NCBI GenBank assembly: GCA_039028895.1
Contig: JBCCHF010000037.1
Span: forward strand, 8,053 to 72,052
From: JAHDCJ01 sp039028895
GTDB taxonomy: Bacteria; Bacteroidota; Bacteroidia; Chitinophagales; Saprospiraceae
Direction: 5' to 3'
Length of the DNA: 64,000 nucleotides
Shown: in pieces, positions 44,082 to 52,783 of the stretch
Layout: each line of letters starts with the position of its first letter
Position numbering within the stretch: position 1 is the stretch's first letter
The notes under the pieces: model-generated
Database searches by the model: none
What the model saw: the letters and a program-made list of their open reading frames with translations, nothing else
What the model was told of the DNA's origin: nothing
Program-made: the position numbers and the translations under genes

Positions 44082-45149
44082 TTACTTTATTTTTTGGGCA
44101 GTAAAACTTGTTTCACCCATGAATAAAGAAAGGCTTTCTGTGGCTTTTTTATGGTCGATATTAAAAACACAACGAATATCCTGACCTTCTATCCAAAACT
44201 TGTTTTGTTCATAAGATAAAAGATTCATTTTCATTCCGGGTGTGTCAAGGCTGGGGGTGCGCTCCAGGATAATGGCTTTACCTTCCCTGAAAACCTTTAG
44301 AAAGTTTGTGTCACTCATTTTATACGAACCGACGTATTGATTCAATCGTTTCCTGCCTAGTTTTACGGTCTTTATTTCTGATAGCCCTTTGTTTATATAT
44401 TCTGCTTCAAATATATTTTCACGTCCCTTATAAAATCCATCTTCGTTTACCGTAAACCAGGTGGAATTGGTATCAGCCGCGTAGGCTGGCGTAAACACAT
44501 CCACCAATTGGGTGAATGCATTTGGCATGATCGAGTGGATATTGCCTTCATGTGCAGTAAGGATGCTCACATCTCCTCTCTTAATAATTTCATTCCCTAC
44601 TTCCCTGATGGCAACCTTTTGCATTACTTCTTTCCGGCCATTGGTGATTATTTCCCTTGTGGTTGTTAGCTGTTCTTCTATTGAGTAATTTTTGGCCAAT
44701 ACATCACCAGAAACAACATTAATCACCCCTGTCATATCCGGATGATCGTGATGTGGGATGTATTCACCTTTTTCGAATTGAAACAGCGAAACCTGGAAAT
44801 CTACTTCCATATGTAAACTTGCAGCTTCAAACCAGTTTGGTGTCTTATTTTCATAAGCCTCAATTTCTTTTTTGATATTATCATATTCCGGGAAATTACA
44901 CTGCAGAAGTAATTGTTTCACCTGTTCAGTATACTGTTTTTGGTTCCAATATGGCTGGTGTTGGGTTTTTGCTAATTGCGTAAGGCGTTCCAGAAAAGCA
45001 TCCCAATTGAGGTTGGTATCATTGTTCCAATTCCCAAAATGGGCATTAGCCGATTGTGCATATGCAGAAATGGCATTCAGTTGTAAAGCTATTCCTGCAA
45101 ATCCCAAAGCACTAAGCTTGATAAATTCTCTTCGTTTAAAATCATCCAT
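44082..45149 (-). CDS. Tat-exported cupin resembling thiol dioxygenases (PCO/ADO family)
   Basis: 355 aa. The N-terminus KRREFIKLSALGFAGIAL is a twin-arginine signal, so the folded protein is exported to the periplasm. Residues about 130-260 form a cupin with FEKGEYIPHHDHPDMTGV (metal-binding His of the cysteamine/plant cysteine dioxygenase family), then VVSGDVLAKNY and EGNIHSIMP with the third His. The C-terminal 75 residues (LNQYVGSYKMSDTNFL onward) look like a small DUF3471-type beta domain. Family members oxidise thiols of small molecules or N-terminal cysteines. Export of such an enzyme is unusual. Confidence 0.75.
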   Translation of the reverse strand: MDDFKRREFIKLSALGFAGIALQLNAISAYAQSANAHFGNWNNDTNLNWDAFLERLTQLAKTQHQPYWNQKQYTEQVKQLLLQCNFPEYDNIKKEIEAYENKTPNWFEAASLHMEVDFQVSLFQFEKGEYIPHHDHPDMTGVINVVSGDVLAKNYSIEEQLTTTREIITNGRKEVMQKVAIREVGNEIIKRGDVSILTAHEGNIHSIMPNAFTQLVDVFTPAYAADTNSTWFTVNEDGFYKGRENIFEAEYINKGLSEIKTVKLGRKRLNQYVGSYKMSDTNFLKVFREGKAIILERTPSLDTPGMKMNLLSYEQNKFWIEGQDIRCVFNIDHKKATESLSLFMGETSFTAQKIK

Positions 45150-45295
45150 AATTTATTTTTTTGGTAATTGGTTTATTTGCTTTTATCGGCAAGGGTATGT
45201 ATTATCTAACTCCATTTTATTAAGATAACGGAATATTGAAATCTATTGGTTGTTTTCCCGTCTGAAATGAGGTTTGATCAATGTGTCAATACTGA

Positions 45296-45925
45296 TTATA
45301 ATTTATGGCCTGATAAAATTATGGTTTGATCATAAAAACCACGGGACGAACCATCAGATCTTTTCATCCAAAGTGAGTCTAATTCGTAGAAGTTTCCTCT
45401 CATTGTGCGAGTCGTATGATCTGAATTATATTTCCAGAGGAAGGAAGAATCAGTCCGCTTCATAATACATTCTAATCCCCAAATATGTATTTCGGCTGTA
45501 GAGTCAGTTAATATATTATCGTTTTGTCTTATTTCAACTAAAGCTGTGTCAATCAAATCGAAGGTATCTTTGTGGTTGGTGATCCAGTCATGATAGGCTC
45601 GATAGCCTGAAAGTGCATATGTCCCCTCAAATGGTTCCCTCCATTCTTCAAATTCACAATTCACTCCTGAAAAACCATTTGGACATTCGCAAGTTCCTTC
45701 CATGCATACACCCCCATTTTGACATCCCACACTTTGAGTGATGCAGAGATCCTCAAATTCACAATTCACTCCTGAGAAACCATTTGGACATTCGCAGGTT
45801 CCTTTCATGCAAACACCTCCATTCATGCATATTACATCCTCACATGGGTTATCACAGTAAGAGAAAATTACTATTGACATTGAAACCACAATCCATAATT
45901 TAAGAGAAAGATAAATTCTTCCCAT
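45296..45925 (-). CDS. Exported protein with two tandem EGF-like repeats
   Basis: 209 aa. Hydrophobic N-terminus (SLKLWIVVSMSIVIFSYC) with a possible lipobox-like SYC. Two EGF-like modules follow, CMNGGVCMKGTCECPNGFSG and CQNGGVCMEGTCECPNGFSG, each with six Cys. The two units are spaced 35 residues apart and near identical in DNA (105-bp period, 45648-45857), so the duplication is recent. The C-terminal half is a beta-rich domain (FEGTYALSGYRAYHDWI) of unknown function. Probably a cell-surface protein. Confidence 0.8.
   Translation of the reverse strand: MGRIYLSLKLWIVVSMSIVIFSYCDNPCEDVICMNGGVCMKGTCECPNGFSGVNCEFEDLCITQSVGCQNGGVCMEGTCECPNGFSGVNCEFEEWREPFEGTYALSGYRAYHDWITNHKDTFDLIDTALVEIRQNDNILTDSTAEIHIWGLECIMKRTDSSFLWKYNSDHTTRTMRGNFYELDSLWMKRSDGSSRGFYDQTIILSGHKL
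45648..45857. repeat. Tandem 105-bp repeat encoding the EGF-like modules
   Basis: Two copies with a 105-base period; the best-conserved stretch starts at 45648 and 45753 and spans about 60 bases with only a few substitutions, confirming local duplication inside the gene. Confidence 0.75.
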
Positions 45926-46222
45926 ATGACATTGTCTTTAGTTACACTATCCGTTCTGTATAAAGATCATTCTTTTCTTCAATTGCTGCAAACCTTGACA
46001 ATTCTAAGGTTTACCAAGATTCTGAAAATCCTTGCCGGAGTTGGAGGTGCTTTTATTTTCGTCATCTGGTAGATAAAATCAATGCTTCTTAATTGCAAAA
46101 AAGGGGGTATTAGTCTAGGCCAACAAGTCAGAGCTCGTTCAAAAAATCCACTTTGCAAGATGTGGTTAGGCGAAGAGTGGTGATCAGCCCAAACTATTGT
46201 ATTATCGTAAATAATATATATT

Positions 46223-48184
46223 CTAGTTAACGATTAGTCGCTTAGATAATTTACGATTGTCAGCAGTGGTCAGTTTCACGGTATAAACCCCGGCTGATAA
46301 GCCTCGAACCGAAAATTCGAAACGATCAGCCTCCATCAGTTTTTGGGTATAAATGGTTTGACCCAGTGTATTGATCAATTCAAACTGAATAATGGACTCT
46401 CCCTGATCCACGACATTGATAATTACTTTTTCGAAAGCGGGATTAGGGAATAATGAAATAAAACCAGTTGCTTCCTCTACATTGGTAACTGGAGTGGCAC
46501 TGTTGACTGTATTGTCTCTTGAGACGATCCAAAGTTCAGGATCAAATTCTATCGATTCCACCTCAAAAGGTAATGCCACTGAAAATAGCTCACTTGAAAA
46601 AGTATGGTCAAACACCACAATTGAATCAACCCCATCTCCAATAAACTGAACAGGAATAGGCATTTCAAAGAAATCTACTGAATTATGCGAGGTGGTCTGA
46701 TCTACCTGCAGGTTGACCAGGCCGGCGGTCTGGCTCCAAACCAGGTGATAACTGGGATACCCTTCTCCATAGAACCAATCCGCAAAAAACTCATCGAAAT
46801 CAATACCACTTTGCAATTCTAAATGGTCTTGAAGATCATCTGTGATCGCATAACTGAATTCCAGATCGGGATCATTAAGATAATTACGACACGCCTGAAA
46901 GAAATCACCATCTCCCATTACCCAGCGCAACATATGAAGAATAAGCGCACCCTTTGAATAAGATAACCGACCATTAAAGATCCGGCTAACTTCACTGGTG
47001 TCTGTTACAAAGGTCGACCCATCCGGTTCGCTGGTCACCTGATCGATGCGATTGGATTTAAATAATTCCCAGGTATTAGGATCGAAATTTTCCCAATACA
47101 ATCCCGTAAGGTAAGTTGCAAAACCTTCGTTCAGCCAGATATCCTGCCAGCTCCCGCATGTCACTTTGTTGCCAAACCATTGGTGCGCCAACTCATGAGA
47201 TAATAAACTGTAACTATAAGTGCCCATAAAACTCATGGTCTGGTGTTCCATACCGCCGCCCCAGCCAAACTGGGCATGACCATATTTTTCTTCAGCGAAA
47301 GGATATAAACCGAATAGCTCATTGTACAAGTTCATCATATTGATCAACCTTGTACTTTGGGATTGAAGCAAATCCAGATCTTCCGGATACACATAATTTA
47401 GGACCTCGATAGAATCATTGCCATCATCATAGTGTATATGATTAGTAAACACCGCATAATTCGTTACAGAAATGGCTATTAAGTAAGCAGGTATCGGAAA
47501 GCGATGTTTCCAATGATAGATCTTATCTGGTCCTGTAGTAATCTCTCCAACCAGCAATCCGTTACTAGCCACCCGATATGCTTGCGGTGTTCGTACGACT
47601 ACATCAATTGAATCAATCTTGTCAGACAGGATCTGCTTGCACGGCCACCAGTCTTTTGCTCCATATGGTTCGGAGAGAGTCCAGATGATAGGAACATCGT
47701 CATGTGTATCCTGTACGAATGATCCAAAGCCAGTCGTTTGGGGCATCCCCTGGTAGAAAACACTTACAGAATCCAATGCGTTTAACGGTGCAGGAAAGTC
47801 AATACGCAATACGTCAGGCTCTGGATTGGAGAAACTGACTGTGTCCCCATTATAGACAACTGAGTCTACAACAAGGCTATCAGACATATCAAAATGGATC
47901 GTTTGAAAGTCACTAACTAAGGGTTCAAAATAAGTAGTTACTGTCCCGTTAATATAGTACACCGCAGGATCAATCGCCCACTCAAGCCGATGGTATTTGA
48001 TATCATAATCCTGGGTAAGGGTTGAAGCTGTGTTGGATTTCCCCAAATGTGCATCTCTTTCAGATTTTATTATTGCTTCTAACTCAGCTTCTATATCTTC
48101 GGAGACATTCGCTTGTCCTAACATTAAATTTAGGTTAAACCCAAAAATTACCAGCGTTAAAACCAACTTTGTACTTAGCTTCAT
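46223..48184 (-). CDS. Secreted M1 family aminopeptidase with T9SS sorting domain
   Basis: 653 aa with signal peptide (LTLVIFGFNLNLMLGQ). N-terminal beta domain, then the M1 catalytic part: exopeptidase motif GGGMEH (309-314), zinc site HELAH at 330-334 with Glu353 (LNEGFATYL). This cleaves N-terminal residues from peptides. The last 80 residues are a type A sorting domain (SLFPNPAFEKVIINV to LSAGVYTVKL and KRLIVN). It is divergent from a serine-hydrolase gene with start codons about 54 bases apart. Confidence 0.93.
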   Translation of the reverse strand: MKLSTKLVLTLVIFGFNLNLMLGQANVSEDIEAELEAIIKSERDAHLGKSNTASTLTQDYDIKYHRLEWAIDPAVYYINGTVTTYFEPLVSDFQTIHFDMSDSLVVDSVVYNGDTVSFSNPEPDVLRIDFPAPLNALDSVSVFYQGMPQTTGFGSFVQDTHDDVPIIWTLSEPYGAKDWWPCKQILSDKIDSIDVVVRTPQAYRVASNGLLVGEITTGPDKIYHWKHRFPIPAYLIAISVTNYAVFTNHIHYDDGNDSIEVLNYVYPEDLDLLQSQSTRLINMMNLYNELFGLYPFAEEKYGHAQFGWGGGMEHQTMSFMGTYSYSLLSHELAHQWFGNKVTCGSWQDIWLNEGFATYLTGLYWENFDPNTWELFKSNRIDQVTSEPDGSTFVTDTSEVSRIFNGRLSYSKGALILHMLRWVMGDGDFFQACRNYLNDPDLEFSYAITDDLQDHLELQSGIDFDEFFADWFYGEGYPSYHLVWSQTAGLVNLQVDQTTSHNSVDFFEMPIPVQFIGDGVDSIVVFDHTFSSELFSVALPFEVESIEFDPELWIVSRDNTVNSATPVTNVEEATGFISLFPNPAFEKVIINVVDQGESIIQFELINTLGQTIYTQKLMEADRFEFSVRGLSAGVYTVKLTTADNRKLSKRLIVN

Positions 48185-48237
48185 ATTCCTTTTTCTTTAT
48201 GACCCTGATCCTGTGCAAAAACCACTATTCCAAGAAA

Positions 48238-50091
48238 ATGAAAAAATTGATATTTCTATTCAGTTTTGCCATTAGTTTCAATTTGGCTTTTTCTTCTGAC
48301 AATCCTGTGATTAAATCCGTTGACCATCTCACAGATTCCATTCAGGTGATCATGGAAGAAGATCAAATGGTTGGCGCGATCCTGGGCGTTATCCAGGGAG
48401 ACAGTGTGCTTTTCTCTGGTGGTTTTGGATATGCAGACAAAAAGAACAACAGACTTGCAGATGAAAACACGCTATTCAGGCTTGGGTCAGTGTCGAAACT
48501 TGTTGTGGCTTTAGGTATCCTGAAACTTGTTGAAGACGGACAATTAGATATCAACGAAAACCTAAAGGATGTCGCCCCTGATGTACCATTTAAAAACAAC
48601 TGGGAAAGTACAGACCCGGTAAAGGTTGTTCACCTCCTTGAGCATACTTCCGGGTTTGATGATGTCAAAGTCAACCGCTTTTGCTCTCTCGAACCCTTAT
48701 CCCTTTCCGGTAAGGAGAAAATGCTGGCTCAAAAAAGTTCTCTTGTATGTCGATGGAAACCAGGGGAAAGATACGCTTACTCAAACCCCAATTACGCTGT
48801 GCTTGGTTATATCATTGAAAAAAGATCAGGCCTTCCATTTGAACAATACCTCAAGCAAAAGATATTTGATCCGCTTGGGATGGCCATGACGAATTTTGAA
48901 TCCGGCAATCAAAAACCTGATATCAATACCAAAGAGTACAAACTGGAAAATGGGATAGTTGTTGAAGCTCCCTCAGTGAGTTTGTGGAGCGGTGCAGATG
49001 GCGGTATGTGGTCGTCAGCCAAAGATATGCTCAAATTGCTCAGGTTATTTCTTGATGATGGCGCTCCACTGTTTCAAGCCGAAACTATTAAGCGTATGGA
49101 AACCTCCTCCAGCTCGCTTGCAGCACGATCAGGTCTAAAGGCTGGTTACGGACTTGGTAATGGCGTCAACTACTTTAGTACAAAACTTCCTTATTTCGGA
49201 CATGACGGTTATGTCGGCACCTGTCATTCTGGATTTTTCTATAACAGAGAACTTGACATCGGTTTTGTTATGTCTTCAAACAGGGAATACAATGGTCGAC
49301 CGGCCAGACTAATTGCGAATTATTTATTAGACAGTTTCCCTCAAAATTACCCTGAACATATCCCATTGGACCTTGAAGCCATTCAACCTTATCTTGGGCA
49401 ATACCAATTCGACAGCCCCAGAAACCAGATATCAGCTTTCAGGGAAAGACTGATGGATGCACCAGCGCTTTCTGTAAAAGACGGGAAACTGATCTACGAT
49501 CCATTAATCGGACCCGCTTCAGAATTACATCAAACCGGACCTTTAACTTTTGCATGGAAAGACAATAACATCCCAAGGGTGATTTTAATGACCGATGAAG
49601 ATGGTAAAAAAGCCTTATCAATAATGGGCAGGTACTATTCCAAAAGGTCAAAAGCAGGTGTAATTGGGTATAGGATATTGATTGCAATTTCCGCAGTCCT
49701 GATTTTGGCTAGTATTCCAGTTACAATATTGATGTTGATTTTAAAGATTTTCGGGAAAGTAAAAGACGACAAAATAACCGCTACAATTATTCCTGCTATC
49801 GCTCTAATAGGATTAATCATTAGTGTTATGAAACTCTGGGTTGTTCAGATGGATAACGTCAAATTGGCAGAATTAGCATCAATAAATGCAACTTCGATAC
49901 TCATTTTCCTGGGTACCTCTATTTTTGGAATAGGAGTCTTATGTACTGGTATTGTAGCATTGAACAGCATGCTTAAATCCAGATTCACACTTTTCAATAT
50001 TTATTACATGGCCACCTTTTTAGCGTTCGCAATTGTATTTTCTATTCTTTGGCAACATGGTTGGATTGGAATGAGAACCTGGAGTTTGTAA
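48238..50091 (+). CDS. Beta-lactamase-family serine hydrolase with C-terminal membrane helices
   Basis: 617 aa from ATG 48238, which gives a signal peptide (MKKLIFLFSFAISFNLAFSS); a longer frame from 48169 overlaps the divergent M1 gene and is rejected. Catalytic motifs: SVSK in LGSVSKLVVAL (nucleophile Ser and Lys), YSN in YAYSNPNYAVLG, and GHDGYVG at the third-motif position. The final 160 residues hold about four membrane helices. Substrate is probably a peptide or D-amino-acid ester. It leads a same-strand group with MBL and HTTM genes. Confidence 0.85.
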   Translation: MKKLIFLFSFAISFNLAFSSDNPVIKSVDHLTDSIQVIMEEDQMVGAILGVIQGDSVLFSGGFGYADKKNNRLADENTLFRLGSVSKLVVALGILKLVEDGQLDINENLKDVAPDVPFKNNWESTDPVKVVHLLEHTSGFDDVKVNRFCSLEPLSLSGKEKMLAQKSSLVCRWKPGERYAYSNPNYAVLGYIIEKRSGLPFEQYLKQKIFDPLGMAMTNFESGNQKPDINTKEYKLENGIVVEAPSVSLWSGADGGMWSSAKDMLKLLRLFLDDGAPLFQAETIKRMETSSSSLAARSGLKAGYGLGNGVNYFSTKLPYFGHDGYVGTCHSGFFYNRELDIGFVMSSNREYNGRPARLIANYLLDSFPQNYPEHIPLDLEAIQPYLGQYQFDSPRNQISAFRERLMDAPALSVKDGKLIYDPLIGPASELHQTGPLTFAWKDNNIPRVILMTDEDGKKALSIMGRYYSKRSKAGVIGYRILIAISAVLILASIPVTILMLILKIFGKVKDDKITATIIPAIALIGLIISVMKLWVVQMDNVKLAELASINATSILIFLGTSIFGIGVLCTGIVALNSMLKSRFTLFNIYYMATFLAFAIVFSILWQHGWIGMRTWSL

Positions 50092-50119
50092 ATTAGCTTT
50101 TCATAGAACTAATATTCAA

Positions 50120-50944
50120 ATGGTCCATTACGAAAAGGGTTCGCTGACTGTTTTCCAATCTGCTTTGTTTAAAACAAATACGACTGTTGTCCAAACGGAT
50201 GATCTTGTACTCGTGGCAGACCCTAATTGGCTACCACACGAAATAGAAGAAGTCCGGCAATATGTGAATAGCATCAGGCAGAACAAGCCGTTATTTTTGC
50301 TGTTTACCCACTCGGACTATGATCATATTTTAGGATATAATGCCTTTCCGGAAGCTACAGTTATTGCTTCCAAAGCTTTTGCAGACAATCCAAAAAAGCA
50401 AGAGGTCATAGAGCAGATCCTCCAATTTGACGACGATTATTATGTAGACCGACCCTATAAAATCGAATACCCGCAAATTGACATTCCGGTAACGGAGAAA
50501 AACAAGATTTTGGGCATCGGCAATACTAGGCTCCACTTCGAATTAGCACCCGGACATAATGCAGACGGCATATTTGCGATTGTAGAACCTGGTGGAATAT
50601 TTATTGCCGGTGATTATTTGTCAGATGTTGAATTTCCGTTCATCTATCACAGTGTTTCCCAGTACAATCAAACCCTTCAAAAAGCAACCTTCATTTTTGA
50701 AAATCGCAAGATAAGTCACCTGGTTCCAGGGCACGGCAGTGTTTGTAATTCACCTGGCGGATTTGCCAAAAGGCTAAATGATTCAAAGGTGTATCTTGAG
50801 CGTTTATTGCAATCGGTTATCACTGGTATCTCTTTTGACCTTGAATCCTTGTTCCGGAAATACCATTATCCCAGATTGATGAAAAAATTTCACGATGATA
50901 ATCTGGCTTTGCTAAAGACTGAAATAGCTGCCAATAAGGCTTAA
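50120..50944 (+). CDS. MBL-fold metallo-hydrolase
   Basis: 274 aa, no signal peptide. Metal site motif HSDYDH (64-69), the HxxxDH form, then LAPGHNADG with the fourth metal His, AGDYLSD with the bridging Asp, and LVPGHGSVC with the final His. A binuclear metal hydrolase of the glyoxalase II/MBL group; substrate unknown. It lies 28 bases after the serine-hydrolase gene and 1 base ahead of the HTTM gene, so the three are probably co-transcribed. Confidence 0.9.
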   Translation: MVHYEKGSLTVFQSALFKTNTTVVQTDDLVLVADPNWLPHEIEEVRQYVNSIRQNKPLFLLFTHSDYDHILGYNAFPEATVIASKAFADNPKKQEVIEQILQFDDDYYVDRPYKIEYPQIDIPVTEKNKILGIGNTRLHFELAPGHNADGIFAIVEPGGIFIAGDYLSDVEFPFIYHSVSQYNQTLQKATFIFENRKISHLVPGHGSVCNSPGGFAKRLNDSKVYLERLLQSVITGISFDLESLFRKYHYPRLMKKFHDDNLALLKTEIAANKA

Positions 50945-50945
50945 T

Positions 50946-52298
50946 ATGTATAAATCCAAAATCATATCCGAGTTGTTCCGGCCTGTCAGCGCTATATACC
51001 TGGGGGTTTTCAGGTTGATTTTTGGCCTGGTTATGATGTTTCAGTTCCAATCTCATTTTATCAGGGTACAAGACTATGACCAGGAAGGGGTGACAAGATT
51101 TTTATACCCCGGTCTTGATTTCATTCCCGTGGCTAATGCCGACACGTTTCAGATACTACTATGGCTGGGCATAATCGGTGCTTTTTGCCTGTGTGCAGGC
51201 CTTCTGTTTCGATGGTCGACCACATTAGTCTTTATTATCTTTTCCTACATTCAACTCCAGGATGCACTCCATTATAATAACCACTACTACTTCTTTTCGC
51301 TGGTTTGTTTGCTTTTAATTTTCACGCAGGCAGATCAACGATGCTCTATTAAATCTTACTTGAATAAAAACAGAGCCAATCAAAGGGTTTTATTTATGGA
51401 CTATTTCATACTTCAAGTAATGGTTTTTATTGTTTACTTCTATGGTGGTTTGGCAAAGCTAAATACAGATTGGTTAAGCGGCGCTGTTACCAAATTTATG
51501 TGGTCTGATATTGAAGAGTCAACAGCACTTGCCATCGCATGGAGTGGAATGCTTTTTGATTTGCTGATCGGGATTTTGCTATTTATCAAAAAAACGAGGT
51601 GGCCAGCAATAATCTTGGCCATTCTTTTCCATTTGACCAATGGGTTATTATTTTTTGGAGACATCCATTTGTTCCCCTGGGCCATGATTGCTGCTACATT
51701 GCTTTTTGTTGATCCGGATTGGTGGGATAGGTTTAAATTTCAAAAAGGAAAAGGTAAAAAGTCGGTTAGAAAAAATTCAAAAACAAATTCAAACTCAAAA
51801 TCAAAAGGAAAAAAGTCATTGGACTCAGGCTCAGCGCCTATTAAGACACCGGGGCGATGGGTGGTAATCACACTATCGGTCTTTTTTGTATTTCAATTCA
51901 TATTTCCACTTAGGCATTACCTGATTCCTGGCAATGTGGATTGGACAGGCCAGGGTCATTATATGGCATGGCGAATGAAGAGTTACCATAAAACTGTATC
52001 GCTCAACTTTTCCACTTACGATCAATCTGGCAGATTGGTAAAAGATTATCAAAACCTGGGGCTAAGCCAGGAAGCTGTGAATCGAATCGGGGCTTTTCCT
52101 CATTTAGTTTTACAGCTTGCCAAAGAAGTTAACAGACAACTCACTGATGGAGATTCTTCCCCTCCCAGACTCCAGGTCGATTACCTCGTTGGTTTCAATG
52201 GAAGACCGAGGCAGGCGGCCTTAGATAATGAAGCAAATATCGGCACTATTGCTTTCTCCCCTTTCGGGGAAAATGGCTGGATACGACCATTAGAATGA
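50946..52298 (+). CDS. HTTM-domain (vitamin K-dependent gamma-carboxylase-like) membrane protein
   Basis: 450 aa with about 6-7 hydrophobic helices in the first 270 residues: FRPVSAIYLGVFRLIFGLVM at the start, then FFSLVCLLLIFTQ and DYFILQVMVFIVYFYGG. HTTM proteins are related to vitamin K-dependent gamma-carboxylases, though bacterial ones often act otherwise. A Lys/Ser/Asn-rich linker (GKGKKSVRKNSKTNSNS) separates it from a last membrane helix and a C-terminal domain (DWTGQGHYMAWRMK). It ends the serine hydrolase/MBL/HTTM group. Confidence 0.85.
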   Translation: MYKSKIISELFRPVSAIYLGVFRLIFGLVMMFQFQSHFIRVQDYDQEGVTRFLYPGLDFIPVANADTFQILLWLGIIGAFCLCAGLLFRWSTTLVFIIFSYIQLQDALHYNNHYYFFSLVCLLLIFTQADQRCSIKSYLNKNRANQRVLFMDYFILQVMVFIVYFYGGLAKLNTDWLSGAVTKFMWSDIEESTALAIAWSGMLFDLLIGILLFIKKTRWPAIILAILFHLTNGLLFFGDIHLFPWAMIAATLLFVDPDWWDRFKFQKGKGKKSVRKNSKTNSNSKSKGKKSLDSGSAPIKTPGRWVVITLSVFFVFQFIFPLRHYLIPGNVDWTGQGHYMAWRMKSYHKTVSLNFSTYDQSGRLVKDYQNLGLSQEAVNRIGAFPHLVLQLAKEVNRQLTDGDSSPPRLQVDYLVGFNGRPRQAALDNEANIGTIAFSPFGENGWIRPLE

Positions 52299-52474
52299 GC
52301 TAATCGTCGACCGTTAAAAAAAATTAAAAAAATTTCATCTTCGGGAACTTTCCTCGAAAGTCTTGCATTATATACAGTGTTTTAAGAAATCAAATTCCCT
52401 TATTGGGAAATATTTTAAACTAAAATTTAATGAAAATTACAGCAAAGGAAATTGGTGATTTGTACCCAATAGCT

Positions 52475-52558
52475 GGTTTTCATAAGTGTACTAGATCCTG
52501 GTTCTAGGTTAATCGCGGCAAGCTCCGCTCCTATCTTCAGCCAGGTACACTGAAAACC
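52475..52558 (+). other. Long imperfect hairpin ahead of the tRNA-Met/giant RNA locus
   Basis: GGTTTTCA and GTGTAC (52475-52491) pair with GTACAC and TGAAAACC (52545-52558), with a 3-base bulge. A T-run follows at about 52572. A perfect 8-bp hairpin GTCAAAGG-AAAG-CCTTTGAC (52665-52684) lies further on, just ahead of the tRNA. No ORF spans this 414-base region. Candidate small RNA or leader. Confidence 0.5.
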
Positions 52559-52712
52559 TGGCAAAATTCCAAATTTTTTTTCCCATTAAGGGGCTCAGAC
52601 TTTGAGCACAGATGATCGTTTTTCGATCTAGCCATAGTCAAAACAATTTCACCAATCGAAAAGCGTCAAAGGAAAGCCTTTGACAATTACCATTTTTTGA
52701 AACTCCAAATAG

Positions 52713-52783
52713 TGCGCGGTGGTGTAAAGGCAACACACGAGGCTCATATCCTCGATTTCCAGGTTCGAGTCCTGGCTGCGCGA
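52713..52783 (+). tRNA. tRNA-Met (anticodon CAU)
   Basis: A 71-base cloverleaf. Acceptor TGCGCGG (52713-52719) pairs with CTGCGCG (52776-52782) with wobble pairs including the terminal one, short D arm GTG/CAC, anticodon stem CGAGG/CCTCG with loop CTCATAT (anticodon CAT), 4-base variable loop, T arm CCAGG-TTCGAGT-CCTGG. It lacks the three G-C pairs of the initiator anticodon stem, so it is either elongator Met or an Ile tRNA with modified C34. CCA is not encoded. The weak first pair is odd. Confidence 0.8.

Noticed and set aside
48169..48237. Longer start for the serine hydrolase
   Set aside because: It would overlap the divergent M1 gene start and add residues before a good signal peptide.
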